Assembly: GCF_016908785.1 (NCBI RefSeq)
Contig: NZ_JAFBEO010000002.1
Coordinates: 62,001 to 126,000, forward strand
Direction: 5' to 3'
Length of the DNA stretch: 64,000 bases
From: Weissella uvarum
GTDB taxonomy: Bacteria; Bacillota; Bacilli; Lactobacillales; Lactobacillaceae
The notes under the pieces are model-generated. The model saw only the letters and a program-made list of their open reading frames with translations, had not been told where the DNA came from and searched no databases. The translations under genes and the position numbers were made by a program. This document shows positions 45,156 to 54,635 of the stretch, one piece after another (positions within the stretch are counted from its first letter, which is position 1; the number at the start of each line of letters is the position of its first letter).

Positions 45156-46799
45156 TTACCTAAAGTTGATTTCAGACAAGCTAATCTTTGTTTCAGGACT
45201 TAGCATTTTAATGTATTCGCCTAGGTAATTAACATTTTGCGTGTTATTTGGTCCTAATAGAATTTTACTATATGATATCTGCAAATCTTTTAAATATGTG
45301 TATATCATATATTTATCATCGTTTGGCTGTACCATTTTTTGGATACTATTTGTTTCTGCTTTTATAATGCGATATTCGTTTTCATAGTTATACTCATACG
45401 ACTTAAATAAAAATGCAAGCTTATCAAAATAGTGAAAAAATTGATTGGGAGTAACATCCTCTAAGCCTTCTTTTTCTCCAAAAGTATCATTCGATTCTTT
45501 TAAAGCTGACTCAGTTTTACTTATTAAATCATTAAGCATCTCTTCAATTGATTCAGGCTCATTTTCACCGTGCTTCTTTCTATCTTCTTTATAAACTTTA
45601 TAATTTTCCAAACCAGGAACACTAATTTTGAACGGAGCTTCCTCTGAAACTCCAATTTTAATATAACAAACATGATATAGATACTTTTGAACTTCCCGGA
45701 TATAATCTTCTGAAAAAACTGCACATATACCTCGCGCATTATCCCCATATTGTTGCCACATCGGCAATTCGTCCGTATTCGAAGTTAATGAAGCCAAAAA
45801 GTTGTCTGTACCTTTATAATCACTAGCATCTAGATGCAATTTTAAAAATGAAAGCAGTATCTTTCCTTCCATAGGATCGTTTAATTGGTTTCCATTCGTA
45901 AGTCTCAAAAAATTTTGTGGATCACCATCGATAGTCCGGGGTAACACATATTGCAAAGTTGAATTCGACGTATACTGACCTAATGCTGGTAATTCAACTT
46001 CGTCATTAATTTTTAATGCATCTTCAAGTTTGGAAATCGATCTCAATAAGGCAATATTTGCGTCACCATAAATTTTTGCATATTCACTTTTAATACTGTC
46101 ATCTGTATACAACTGATCAAAAATAGAACGTAGTCCATCCCATGTGTTTTTATCATTTTTTGTAGGCTTTTTACTATTTGTAATCTTCTGTATTTGTGAT
46201 GTGCTAGAACGCATAAAATCTATGAAAAATGTTCTAGCTCCGCTATGATCTTTTAGTAAATTTATAAAATTTTTAGTGAACGTATCATCTGCCAATTTTT
46301 CTAATAAATATTTATCTTTAGTTACTTTATTGAATAAGTTAAATAATTCAACATCTCCACCTACATTATATTTAAACTTCGCAAATTTCTCACCTGTCCC
46401 ATATCTAAATAAACCATTTACATATTCCCTGTCATTAAAATTAACTTTTTCAATCAGTTCTTTATATGTATTTTTGAAATTAAGGTCATTTAATTTAGTA
46501 AAAAGGGCATTGAATTCATCTTCTTCTAAGTGATTAGCACAAAAATAATATAGGTCCAATTCTCCTACACCAAATAAATCTATATTTTCTATTTCATCGC
46601 TTTCTTTCTCACAAAAATTATATTGGACGTAACTCTTATTAGAGTCTAATCCTAATATCTTATAATCAAATTTCCCTTTATTTTTATCTATTTCAACAAA
46701 AATATGATAAGAAAGATACATACCATAATCATTCCAGCCATCACTTTCTATTTTTACATGTTTGGTCACTTGTTCGGTTACTTCTTTTCTCTTTCCCAT
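45156..46799 (-). CDS. DUF2971-type protein with a long unknown N-terminal part
   Basis: 547 residues from the ATG at 46799, 6 bases after GAGGA. Residues 1-270 are Lys/Asn/Asp-rich and not recognised. From about 274 the DUF2971 pattern appears: LGQYTS start, RLTNGNQLNDPMEG (299-312), SLTSNTDELPMWQQYG then GICAVFS (337-363), YENEYRII (472-479) and ILLGPN (513-518). DUF2971 is of unknown function and turns up in accessory and defence-rich regions; the Y...NDPxE...EYR layout may hint at an ADP-ribosyltransferase-like fold (inference). Much more AT rich and Asn/Lys rich than its neighbours, suggesting transfer. No signal peptide or helix. Confidence 0.75.
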   Translation of the reverse strand: MGKRKEVTEQVTKHVKIESDGWNDYGMYLSYHIFVEIDKNKGKFDYKILGLDSNKSYVQYNFCEKESDEIENIDLFGVGELDLYYFCANHLEEDEFNALFTKLNDLNFKNTYKELIEKVNFNDREYVNGLFRYGTGEKFAKFKYNVGGDVELFNLFNKVTKDKYLLEKLADDTFTKNFINLLKDHSGARTFFIDFMRSSTSQIQKITNSKKPTKNDKNTWDGLRSIFDQLYTDDSIKSEYAKIYGDANIALLRSISKLEDALKINDEVELPALGQYTSNSTLQYVLPRTIDGDPQNFLRLTNGNQLNDPMEGKILLSFLKLHLDASDYKGTDNFLASLTSNTDELPMWQQYGDNARGICAVFSEDYIREVQKYLYHVCYIKIGVSEEAPFKISVPGLENYKVYKEDRKKHGENEPESIEEMLNDLISKTESALKESNDTFGEKEGLEDVTPNQFFHYFDKLAFLFKSYEYNYENEYRIIKAETNSIQKMVQPNDDKYMIYTYLKDLQISYSKILLGPNNTQNVNYLGEYIKMLSPETKISLSEINFR

Positions 46800-46836
46800 A
46801 ACAATCCTCAATAGATAAAAATTCGCACACTATGAA

Positions 46837-46848
46837 TCAGTTAACTGA
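46837..46848. promoter_or_regulatory. Palindrome upstream of the DUF2971 gene
   Basis: TCAGTTAACTGA, a perfect 12-base palindrome 38 bases before the start codon. Candidate operator. Confidence 0.35.
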
Positions 46849-46944
46849 ATCTTTAGGCGCTCCAACTCTTAAAGCATTACTTATTACTCTATACGCACAC
46901 CAATTCTAAAAAATGTAAATCTATAAAACTAATTCGATTAACTA

Positions 46945-47088
46945 CTAAAAAACCTGATAGCCGATATACACTGAGAAACCCAATAAACCAAAACCAATCA
47001 GCAAAACCAAGAATAAATAAATTTTCTGCATTTTAGAACGCTTAGGTTTATGTTGGTTACTACGGGTCTGTCCTTCTTTTTCCTGCAT
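46945..47088 (-). CDS. Tiny single-helix membrane protein (47 residues)
   Basis: ATG at 47088 to TAG at 46945. A strongly basic N-terminus (QHKPKRSKMQK) leads into one membrane helix (LFLVLLIGFGLLGFSVYIG). The ribosome site is weak (GGGG). Composition and layout resemble tiny lactobacillar membrane proteins, but no family is recognised with confidence. Confidence 0.5.
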   Translation of the reverse strand: MQEKEGQTRSNQHKPKRSKMQKIYLFLVLLIGFGLLGFSVYIGYQVF

Positions 47089-47121
47089 AATCTGTACCCC
47101 ATCATTAAATTTTCGCTACTA

Positions 47122-47367
47122 TTAATTTCTCATCACTGGATTATTACTAAATACAATCGGATCATTAATACCTTCAATTTGATTCCAATTTGCAAAAGCA
47201 ATAATCATAAAGCAATAGCCCACAAAAAGCACGACAAAAATCATTGAAGATCGTAAATCATGATGTCTAATTGCAGAAATTATGTATGCACCCAAAATGA
47301 TGACCACAATAATATTAAAAGCAATGAGGAAATGTAAGGTGTCTACACCCGTTTCAAATACTTTCAT
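47122..47367 (-). CDS. Small two-helix membrane protein (81 residues)
   Basis: 81 residues with helices at about 11-33 and 40-60, and a polar C-terminus with GINDPIVFSNNP. AAGGA stands 9 bases before the ATG. It lies between rluB and the DUF2971 gene on the same strand. Family not recognised. Confidence 0.6.
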   Translation of the reverse strand: MKVFETGVDTLHFLIAFNIIVVIILGAYIISAIRHHDLRSSMIFVVLFVGYCFMIIAFANWNQIEGINDPIVFSNNPVMRN

Positions 47368-47450
47368 TTTTGTTATCCTTCAATCCATACATCGTAATTG
47401 GTGTACCTATTTATTTAAAATATGTTCTATCATTATCTTATATTAAAAAC

Positions 47451-47481
47451 AAAAAAACTGCTAGTTTTACTAGCAGTTTTT
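47451..47481. terminator. Terminator after rluB
   Basis: AAAAAAACTGCTAG, TTTTA, CTAGCAGTTTTT; ends the cvfB-rluB operon. Confidence 0.9.
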
Positions 47482-47489
47482 CGCATCTT

Positions 47490-48260
47490 TTATAGTCGTC
47501 CAGCAGAACGACGATATTGTTTACCTTGTTTCAAGGCCTTCACTTCATCATATGTTAATTCGCGATATTCACCTGGTGCCAAGTTAGCAACATCCAACAT
47601 CCCATATTGTTCACGCGTCAACTTTAAGACTGGATGTCCCACAGCCTTAAGCATTTCCTTGACCTGATGATAACGGCCCTCATGAATGGTTAAACGCACA
47701 ATCGCAGTTTGCTTTTCCTTATCAACACTTTCAATTTCAGCTTTCGCTGGTGCTGCATGATAAGTTTTATGGCGCTTATTCTCGATAGTATGAACGGTCA
47801 CACCCAAACGCAATACCTTCAAATCATCATTGCTAGGAATACCTTTAACTTTAGCCACGTAAACTTTATCAATATTAAATTTTGGATGCATCAATTGATT
47901 GGCCAATGCACCATCATTAGTTAATAGCAATGCTCCGGTTGTATCATAATCCAAACGGCCAACTGGATAAACACGTTGTGGCACATCAGATAAGATATCC
48001 AAAACTGTTGCTCGATTTTTATCATCTGAGGCAGCGGTAATTACTTCTCGAGGCTTATTCAACAAGAAATAAACTAATTTTTCATTGCCTTCAATTGGTT
48101 CTCCATTCACTTCCACATGATCATGTGGTTCAACTTTAGTACCCAATTCTGTGACTTTTTTACCATTAACCGTCACGTGACCATCGGCAATCAACTTTTC
48201 TGAGGCGCGTCGTGATGCAACCCCCGCTTGGGCCATCACTTTCTGTAAACGTTCTGCCAT
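47490..48260 (-). CDS. rluB: 23S rRNA pseudouridine synthase RluB-type
   Basis: 256 residues. S4 RNA-binding domain at the N-terminus (MAERLQKVMAQAGVASRRASEKLI) and catalytic domain with Asp in VGRLDYDTTGALLLTNDG, plus EGRYHQVKEML. Makes a pseudouridine in helix 93 of 23S rRNA in related bacteria. It starts just after the scpB stop (TAAAGATG). Confidence 0.95.
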   Translation of the reverse strand: MAERLQKVMAQAGVASRRASEKLIADGHVTVNGKKVTELGTKVEPHDHVEVNGEPIEGNEKLVYFLLNKPREVITAASDDKNRATVLDILSDVPQRVYPVGRLDYDTTGALLLTNDGALANQLMHPKFNIDKVYVAKVKGIPSNDDLKVLRLGVTVHTIENKRHKTYHAAPAKAEIESVDKEKQTAIVRLTIHEGRYHQVKEMLKAVGHPVLKLTREQYGMLDVANLAPGEYRELTYDEVKALKQGKQYRRSAGRL

Positions 48261-48262
48261 CT

Positions 48263-48883
48263 TTATTCTTTCTCACTTTCATCAATCAAATCAGTCGCAA
48301 AGGCTGAGGGATGCTCTTCAAACAAAGGCACTTCTTCTGGAACAGCTTCACTACTCTGTAAATTCTGCAAAGTTTGCGCAGTTCCCAAATCAGGTAGATC
48401 CGTAATCTGATCTAATCCAAAATAATCAAGAAAATAATCGGTTGTGCCGTATAAATTAGGCCGACCCACTTCATCCGAACGTCCTTGTACGCTAATTAAG
48501 TTTCGTAATACTAATTTTTGTAACATCGCGTGTGACTTCACACCACGAATTTCATCGACTGCAATTCGAGTAATCGGCTGCTGATATGCCACGATTGCCA
48601 AGACCTCTAACGCTGATTGCGATAAATTCGAAGTAATTGGCGCCGTAAAATAATTGTGAATAATTGTGGCTAAAGCCGCCTTGGTAACCAATTGATATTG
48701 ATCACCATGTTTAACTAACATCAAACTTGACTCATCATCATGCTCATATTTCTCTTGTAACTTCTGCAGCGTGGCTAACACTGTATCAGCTGACAACTCA
48801 GTTGCTGCCGTCATTTCAGATAACTTAATGCCTTCATCCCCTGAAACAAATAATAAGGCTTCAATTTGTGCTTCGTTAGACAT
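48263..48883 (-). CDS. scpB: Segregation and condensation protein B
   Basis: 206 residues with two winged-helix domains (IEALLFVSGDEGIKLSEM; ALEVLAIVAYQQPITRIAVDEIRG in part; GRSDEVGRPNLYGTTDYFLDYFG in part). Kleisin-interacting subunit of the SMC complex. Starts 2 bases after scpA. Confidence 0.96.
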   Translation of the reverse strand: MSNEAQIEALLFVSGDEGIKLSEMTAATELSADTVLATLQKLQEKYEHDDESSLMLVKHGDQYQLVTKAALATIIHNYFTAPITSNLSQSALEVLAIVAYQQPITRIAVDEIRGVKSHAMLQKLVLRNLISVQGRSDEVGRPNLYGTTDYFLDYFGLDQITDLPDLGTAQTLQNLQSSEAVPEEVPLFEEHPSAFATDLIDESEKE

Positions 48884-48887
48884 ACTC

Positions 48888-49649
48888 TTACTCGCTTAAT
48901 TCCTGTTTTTCTAAAATAATTTCATCAAAGTTGGCATCCTGCTGCACCGCTAACTGTTGATGCCGGACTAGCTCCAAAACACCCAAGAAAGTCACGATGA
49001 CATCTGCTTTTGTTTGATGCTCCGCAAATAATGCTTCAAAAGTTAACCGCGGAGTTGTCGCAAATTGATCCATAATATGCGTCATTTTGTGCTCAATCGA
49101 AGGCCGCGCTGGTGCCAACGATCGCATTTTTTGCTTATCAACCTGCAACTGACGACGATCTAATAATTTTGCAAAGGCTTGTTGCAAATCGGCAATTTGG
49201 AGCCCCACTGGAGTTGGAATGGGTGTTTGTTCATCAGCTAAAGGATCCACCGTTTCCGGAGCCCGTGAAAATTGTAATTGCCGATCTTCTTCCATTTCAC
49301 GTAATTGCGTTGCTGCGGCTTGATACTGTTGATATTCCAACAACTGTTGCATTAAATCGGCCTTTGGATCTGGTTCATCGACCACATTCGCTAAATCATC
49401 ATCGACCGGATCCATCGTTGGTAACAAATCATTGGACTTAATTGCCATTAGGTTCGCCGCCATCACCAAGAAATCACCCGCAATGTCCAAATTGCGTTCC
49501 TCAGCTTGATGAATAAATTCAAGATACTGTTGCGTGATTTCAACAATCTGGATATCAAAAATATCCATCTCATTCACTCGAATCAGGTGCAACAACAAAT
49601 CTAATGGGCCGTCAAAATCTTCCAAATGATAATTTAAGGTCTCACTCAA
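48888..49649 (-). CDS. scpA: Segregation and condensation protein A (kleisin)
   Basis: 253 residues from a TTG at 49649, which follows GGGAGG and overlaps the end of ribT by 8 bases; upstream ATGs in this frame lie inside ribT. Landmarks: LEDFDGPLDLLLHLIRVNEMDIFDI (in part), FLVMAANLMAIKSNDLLP. Kleisin joins the SMC heads for chromosome segregation. Confidence 0.94.
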   Translation of the reverse strand: MSETLNYHLEDFDGPLDLLLHLIRVNEMDIFDIQIVEITQQYLEFIHQAEERNLDIAGDFLVMAANLMAIKSNDLLPTMDPVDDDLANVVDEPDPKADLMQQLLEYQQYQAAATQLREMEEDRQLQFSRAPETVDPLADEQTPIPTPVGLQIADLQQAFAKLLDRRQLQVDKQKMRSLAPARPSIEHKMTHIMDQFATTPRLTFEALFAEHQTKADVIVTFLGVLELVRHQQLAVQQDANFDEIILEKQELSE

Positions 49650-50016
49650 TGTGCCCAGCCTCCCGCCAGTCATTAATAATGTGTTGGGTTTTAACCGTTC
49701 CCATAATCGTCTTTTTTGGATACTGCACACTTAAAGCATCTAAAATAGCTTGACGCAAATCCAAACGTTCCTTGGGAGTCACTTCAACACTAAAAATCAA
49801 TTGATGCACAACAATCGCATCATACAAATACTCAAGACCTAAAAAGGCAATATAGTGCCGGCTTGCGGTATCTTGCCACAAAAGTAATTGGCGGTTAGCA
49901 TCATTTTGATACCAATCAATTTCACGTTGGGCGGCCGAAATGTCCTTATACTCCGGTAAATAAGATAAAAAGCCCATGGCAATTTTAAGCTGATCTTCTC
50001 TTACTGTAATTAACAT
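49642..50016 (-). CDS. ribT: RibT-like protein (GNAT-related)
   Basis: 124 residues. Opening MLITVREDQLKIAMGFLSYLP and the later RQLLLWQDTASRHYIAFLGLE resemble RibT, a small GNAT-like protein found next to scpAB in Firmicutes; its reaction is uncertain and the old reductase label is not supported. GGGGAGG before ATG. Confidence 0.8.
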   Translation of the reverse strand: MLITVREDQLKIAMGFLSYLPEYKDISAAQREIDWYQNDANRQLLLWQDTASRHYIAFLGLEYLYDAIVVHQLIFSVEVTPKERLDLRQAILDALSVQYPKKTIMGTVKTQHIINDWREAGHIE

Positions 50017-50036
50017 CGGTCCTCCCCTTTCACTAA

Positions 50037-50960
50037 CTATGCACGTGGATGCGTCTTATCATACACTTCAGTTAGTCGTTTATCAGAAATATGTGTATAA
50101 ATTTGGGTGGTTGAAATGTCTGAATGGCCCAATAATTCTTGAACAATTCGTAAATCAGCCCCATTTTCCAAAATATGCGTTGCAAAGGAATGCCGTAAGG
50201 TGTGCGGCGAAACATCCTTGGTAATGCCTGCTTGGCGCACCATCTGCTTGATTAATTTCCAAACACCTTGGCGGGTCAATTGCCGTCCATGATCATTTAA
50301 AAAGATCACATCAGCAACTTGTTGCTTACCTAAAAACGGCCGTCCTTCTGCCAAATAGCGACGTAACCAATCGGTTGCAATATCCCCGATTGGAATCACT
50401 CGCTCTTTATCACCTTTCCCCAAGGTTTTAATGAGCCCAATTTCCAAGTGTAAATCATCTAGTTTGAGATTCACAAGTTCACTGACCCGTAGCCCCGTGG
50501 CATACATGACCTCCAGCAAAGTGCGATTCCGTAAGCCCAACGGTGTATTGGTATCTGGCACTGCTAACAAAGCATCCACTTCATCCACAGTAAGTACTGC
50601 TGGTAAATGTTGCGCTTTCTTAGGTGGATCAACTTGATCCATTGGATTTTTCTCAATCATTTCTTGCGCATATGCATACTCGAAAAATTTTCGTAGAGAC
50701 GAAACCATATGAATCACTGAATTTCGCGATTTACCTTCAGTTTCCAATTGTTTCAAAAAATCTAAAATGGTAAAACGATCAACATCATTTAAGGCACACG
50801 CATCTTTGGCTTTAATCAAGTACTGAAAAAGCTGTGTCAAATCTTGCTGATATGAAGTCCGTGTGTTGGCCGACAAGCCACGTTCCACAGTGACATAATG
50901 CAGATAATCAGCTAATTGATCAGTATATGGTCCGACCGTTGGTGCTTTTTGTGCCATCAT
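50037..50960 (-). CDS. xerD: Tyrosine recombinase XerD
   Basis: 307 residues. N-terminal core-binding domain (SAM-like, about 10-95) and catalytic domain with Arg in ATGLRVSELV, Lys in LGKGDKERVIP, HTLRHSFATHIL, His in LLGHSDIST and nucleophile Tyr in TQIYTH. Resolves chromosome dimers at dif with its partner. Its ATG abuts the cvfB stop (TAAATG). Confidence 0.94.
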   Translation of the reverse strand: MMAQKAPTVGPYTDQLADYLHYVTVERGLSANTRTSYQQDLTQLFQYLIKAKDACALNDVDRFTILDFLKQLETEGKSRNSVIHMVSSLRKFFEYAYAQEMIEKNPMDQVDPPKKAQHLPAVLTVDEVDALLAVPDTNTPLGLRNRTLLEVMYATGLRVSELVNLKLDDLHLEIGLIKTLGKGDKERVIPIGDIATDWLRRYLAEGRPFLGKQQVADVIFLNDHGRQLTRQGVWKLIKQMVRQAGITKDVSPHTLRHSFATHILENGADLRIVQELLGHSDISTTQIYTHISDKRLTEVYDKTHPRA

Positions 50961-51833
50961 TTATGCCTCATCATTCTCCGTTAAATAGACCCCATTTTCA
51001 TCTTGGGTAATCAAACGTTGTTTATACAAATTGCCCAATGCGCGCTTAAATTGTCCCTTCGACATATTAAAATATTGCTTAATTGCCTTTGGATCAGACT
51101 TATCGTTATATGGCAACATATGCTTGGGGTTCGCCTTGAGTAGATTTAGAATCATTTGGGCATCATCGCCAATTGATTCATAAGCCCGTGGCCGTAATGA
51201 TAGATTTAACGTGCCATCATCACGAACACCAATGACGCGAGCAGCGACATGTTCGCCCAAGCGTGGTTCGCGATAGCGTTCATCCGGATGGATAAAGCCA
51301 AAATGGTAATCATCCGTTAACACGTAAGTCCCAACCATTTTCAAACGATAAACGGTCGCCTTCACATTTTTATTTTGCATATTCTTCTTAGCTGGAACAC
51401 GCATGGCTTGATAAACCTCAGCAGGAGCTAATTCCCCCCAAAGGCGTTCTTTATTATCAACACGCAAAGTGATTAACAATTGATCGCCACGTTGCGGCCA
51501 TAACTCTTTTAAGGTTGGTAGCTCATCTAGTGATACCACGACATCCTTATCTGGCAAACCAATATCCACAAAAACGCCTAAATCACGACGAATATCTGTA
51601 ACCGTACCATAAGCAAAATGTCCTAAGCGCACTGCTGGTATTTCTAAACTAAGCGCTAAATCATGTTGATTATTTTCATAAGTAAATCCTTCAACCACTT
51701 GTCCCACTTCAGCTGGTACATCTAACTGTTTTTTTTCAAGCGTATAAGTGATGCCATCAACTTGCGCAAAAAAAGCGGTTTGATTTTCATCAATAATTTT
51801 GGCTTGGACGACTTCGCCGACTGTGTGTGTCAT
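50961..51833 (-). CDS. cvfB: S1-like RNA-binding protein CvfB
   Basis: 290 residues with S1-type repeats (FAYGTVTDIRRDLGVFVDIGLPDKDVVVS in part) and a C-terminal winged helix (AIKQYFNMSKGQFKRALGNLYKQRLI in part). Homologous to YitL/CvfB, a post-transcriptional regulator in Staphylococcus. AAGGAG before ATG. First gene of the cvfB-xerD-ribT-scpAB-rluB operon. Confidence 0.92.
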   Translation of the reverse strand: MTHTVGEVVQAKIIDENQTAFFAQVDGITYTLEKKQLDVPAEVGQVVEGFTYENNQHDLALSLEIPAVRLGHFAYGTVTDIRRDLGVFVDIGLPDKDVVVSLDELPTLKELWPQRGDQLLITLRVDNKERLWGELAPAEVYQAMRVPAKKNMQNKNVKATVYRLKMVGTYVLTDDYHFGFIHPDERYREPRLGEHVAARVIGVRDDGTLNLSLRPRAYESIGDDAQMILNLLKANPKHMLPYNDKSDPKAIKQYFNMSKGQFKRALGNLYKQRLITQDENGVYLTENDEA

Positions 51834-52032
51834 CGCGTGTACTCCTTATATTCTTAACTTTATTTTTCGTTACTTGTAATTATTTATTCCAATAGTTTAG
51901 TGTAACAGAAATCAGCGATAATATCGCCTGCCATCGGTGAGATATTCAAAAGAAAAGTAGAAATTAGCATGCAAGCCCCCCGTGGATTTGCTAGAATGGA
52001 TTGAATTATCATAAAGAAAGTTGGAAAACAAT

Positions 52033-52590
52033 ATGCAAGCAGTTGGTATGGAACCACAAGTATTAATTGATATCTTAGTTGGCGCTAAAAAAGGTGTTAT
52101 CTATGATTTCAATACAGATCACCGCGGCGATTTACTCATCACATCATACGCCCTTAAGGAAACTGGCCTACCTTCTAACATGGCCGGGGCCGTTGTACAA
52201 TTAGAAGACGTTGAAAAAACCGAAGATGGTCAATACATTTGGAAATTTAACCCAGATGTCAAATTAATTCGTCCCTTCAAGGTTCATGGCACAATGGAAC
52301 TATTTGAAGTGCCAGATGAAAAAATTCAATACGAACCAACAAATTGGTTTAATGTTGAAGCAGAAAATGCCGGACACGAAAAAATTCAAAATTGGATGGC
52401 CGACTATATTGCTAAGCATCCTGACTTAGATCGGATTCCACGTGAAGACATCCCTGATGATATTGCTGAATTAGCAGCTTCATTTGATGATTGGCGTGCT
52501 GCTTACTTCTCATTTTTGTACAAGCCAACTAAAGCCCAGCGTAAAGAACTTCGGACACCACGTTACGAAGTAGAACCTAAAAAAGACTAA
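52033..52590 (+). CDS. Hypothetical acidic cytosolic protein
   Basis: 185 residues from the ATG at 52033; GGAA stands about 7 bases upstream. A TTG four codons earlier is possible. Predicted mixed alpha/beta, no signal or helices; stretches such as IWKFNPDVKLIRPFKV and EKIQNWMADYIAKHPDLDRI. Family not recognised. Monocistronic, closed by a strong terminator. Confidence 0.7.
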   Translation: MQAVGMEPQVLIDILVGAKKGVIYDFNTDHRGDLLITSYALKETGLPSNMAGAVVQLEDVEKTEDGQYIWKFNPDVKLIRPFKVHGTMELFEVPDEKIQYEPTNWFNVEAENAGHEKIQNWMADYIAKHPDLDRIPREDIPDDIAELAASFDDWRAAYFSFLYKPTKAQRKELRTPRYEVEPKKD

Positions 52591-52591
52591 T

Positions 52592-52629
52592 AAAAAAAGG
52601 AATCAATCATAACTGATTGATTCCTTTTT
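52592..52629. terminator. Bidirectional terminator
   Basis: AAAAAAAGGAATCAATCA, short loop, TGATTGATTCCTTTTT between convergent genes. Confidence 0.92.
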
Positions 52630-53278
52630 ATTTTGCGCTGTAAATGGGAATCAAGTGATCTAACATAAACTGTCCAGTTTCACTATCTTCCTCGACTAAC
52701 TTCAACTGAGGCACATCAGGCTTCTGTTGGCGATATTTATCCCAAAACGTCTGCACTGATGCTTTTAAATCGTCTGTCCAAGGTTCTAACATAAGGGCAT
52801 ATTCAACTTCATTATTTTGAATAATTTTTCCTAAGTAAGCTTTCTTAACATGCTTTTCTAACCATGGTGCTAGGCGGTCTTCCAACTGCAAATCATCTGT
52901 TTCTTGGTCATCAAGTGGCGCAAGTAGCGTTTTCGAATGAGGTGCAAAAGCATTTTTTGGTAAATAATGTTTTTGGTTCAGCATGATGCCCTGAATGCTA
53001 TCAACTTCCAAAATATGGTACATCAATGCTTCAAAAGTCATCGTAAATACGGCTTCATCACCGGTTAACTGGGCCCAATTTGTGTATGCATCAATCGCTA
53101 ACTGTTGTGCATCACCATTTACTGGCACCAAATCAAAATCATAGGTGTCATCCGTTTCGTGTCCGCGAACTAACAATGTGGCATCCGCCAATAGCCGATG
53201 TAACTGTTCGTTTTGGACATCTAGTTCGTCAACATCCAATGCTTTGAGCAAAGCATCGTTCATAATTGGCTGAATCAT
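52628..53278 (-). CDS. Hypothetical protein, possibly SseB-like
   Basis: 216 residues, acidic and cytosolic. The N-terminal half (LHRLLADATLLVRG, then DEAVFTMTFEALMYHI) recalls the SseB N-terminal domain, but only weakly. AGAGGA before ATG. Role unknown. Confidence 0.65.
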   Translation of the reverse strand: MIQPIMNDALLKALDVDELDVQNEQLHRLLADATLLVRGHETDDTYDFDLVPVNGDAQQLAIDAYTNWAQLTGDEAVFTMTFEALMYHILEVDSIQGIMLNQKHYLPKNAFAPHSKTLLAPLDDQETDDLQLEDRLAPWLEKHVKKAYLGKIIQNNEVEYALMLEPWTDDLKASVQTFWDKYRQQKPDVPQLKLVEEDSETGQFMLDHLIPIYSAK

Positions 53279-53364
53279 TCTCTATCCTCTTTCGTCTATC
53301 CGATATTCAGACACTAGTATACTGCATTTACCTGATCGATAGCAATTTGGACCGCACAACTTTT

Positions 53365-54333
53365 CTAGTCAGTCACTTTGTTCAAAAGTGGTCGCAACAT
53401 AATTGGGGCAATAATCGTCGACAAAATAATCACAATCACAAAGCTTGAGAATTCCATTTCATTAATGATATTAGCCCCCAAACCAATTTGAACAATGACG
53501 AGCGCCATCTCACCACGTGACACCATTCCAGCACCAACCGCACGACTATCGACCGCACTGATTCCACCGAGACGGGCTCCCCAAACCGAACCAAAATACT
53601 TTGTTGCCACAGCAGCAACTGTTAGAATAACCAATAATAAAATTTCATTCATGAAATTATCAAAGCTAATCATCAAACCGATTGAGCCAAAGAAAATGGG
53701 GAACAAAGTCCATTTTCCAAAAGTATCACTCAACTCCAGGAATTTATCCGAGTGAGCCCAACGGCGCATCAAAATACCGACGGCAAAAGCGACTAATGGC
53801 ATCACTGAATCTAAGCCTAAACCTGATCCACCCAAGAACATGGTAAAGACAGCTACTAACAACAACGCGATAATATCATCCAGTACCGCTGCCCCCAAAA
53901 TCACAGCTCCTGGTGTACTCGTCAACTTTCCCTGCTCATTGAGCACCGCCAAAGTAATTGAAACTGATGTTGCGGCAAAGACAATTCCCCAAAAAATTGC
54001 CGTCTTCCAGTTAATCCCAAAGACTAAGGCTAAAGCTGGGAAAACAATTAAAGGTAGCAAAACCCCAAAGATAGCTGCCAAAGATGCTGGCTTCATATTC
54101 TCTTTTAATTGTTTCACATCAGTTTCGAGTCCCGCATTCAACATTAGCAAAAGCACGCCCAACTCCCCAAACGTATGGATACTGTGGAGGCTTGGTACCC
54201 AATTTAACATAGCTGGTCCCACAACGATTCCAGCAATCAATTGACCTACCACATTTGATAGGCCCAACTTAGTGGCAATTTTCCCCCCCACTAGTGCAGC
54301 AACAATTAAAATTAAAAACGCAATAATTTGCAT
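53365..54333 (-). CDS. Cation:proton antiporter (CPA2/KefB-NapA family)
   Basis: 322 residues, about ten to eleven helices, slightly short for the family. Ion-site Asp pair in GAAVLDDIIAL; other landmarks VVGQLIAGIVVGPA, FWGIVFAATSVSIT and AGMVSRGEMALV. Exchanges Na+ or K+ for protons. No C-terminal TrkA domain is fused. GAGGGAG before ATG. Confidence 0.88.
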   Translation of the reverse strand: MQIIAFLILIVAALVGGKIATKLGLSNVVGQLIAGIVVGPAMLNWVPSLHSIHTFGELGVLLLMLNAGLETDVKQLKENMKPASLAAIFGVLLPLIVFPALALVFGINWKTAIFWGIVFAATSVSITLAVLNEQGKLTSTPGAVILGAAVLDDIIALLLVAVFTMFLGGSGLGLDSVMPLVAFAVGILMRRWAHSDKFLELSDTFGKWTLFPIFFGSIGLMISFDNFMNEILLLVILTVAAVATKYFGSVWGARLGGISAVDSRAVGAGMVSRGEMALVIVQIGLGANIINEMEFSSFVIVIILSTIIAPIMLRPLLNKVTD

Positions 54334-54350
54334 ACTCCCTCACTTTCTCT

Positions 54351-54406
54351 AAAAAAAATACTTCAAGAATGACTATTCCCCCAAATAGTCGATCTTGAAG
54401 CATTTT
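54351..54406 (-). terminator. Strong terminator after the antitoxin gene
   Basis: Minus strand: CTTCAAGA, 2-base bulge, GACTATT / AATAGTC, then TCTTGAAG with T-rich tail (in total a 15-bp stem). Confidence 0.85.
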
Positions 54407-54426
54407 GCTCAACCGAAGTTTTTTAT

Positions 54427-54594
54427 TTACTTTCCTGAAAACAAGTTATCAAATGGTGATTGACCTGTATTAGCAACTTGCGTCAAAAAGATCTTAATTG
54501 CAGTTTGAGTCGTTAACCCTTGTGCTTTAAAGATTTCATCGGCTTTATCCTTAACACTGTCTTCAACGCGAAGTTGAATCAACTTTTCTGACAT
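54427..54594 (-). CDS. Orphan RelB/DinJ-type ribbon-helix-helix antitoxin
   Basis: 55 residues: ATG at 54594 after GGGGAG, TAA at 54427. Sequence MSEKLIQLRVEDSVKDKADEI opens a beta strand (LIQLRVED) followed by the two helices (KDKADEIFKAQGL; TTQTAIKIFLTQVANTG), the pattern of RelB/DinJ antitoxins. Its C-terminus ends soon after SPFDNLF, with little toxin-binding tail. No toxin gene lies on either side. It has an extended -10 promoter and a palindrome. Confidence 0.8.
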   Translation of the reverse strand: MSEKLIQLRVEDSVKDKADEIFKAQGLTTQTAIKIFLTQVANTGQSPFDNLFSGK

Positions 54595-54635
54595 AACATT
54601 CTCCCCTTTTTATGATTAAGTTAATTACATGTACC

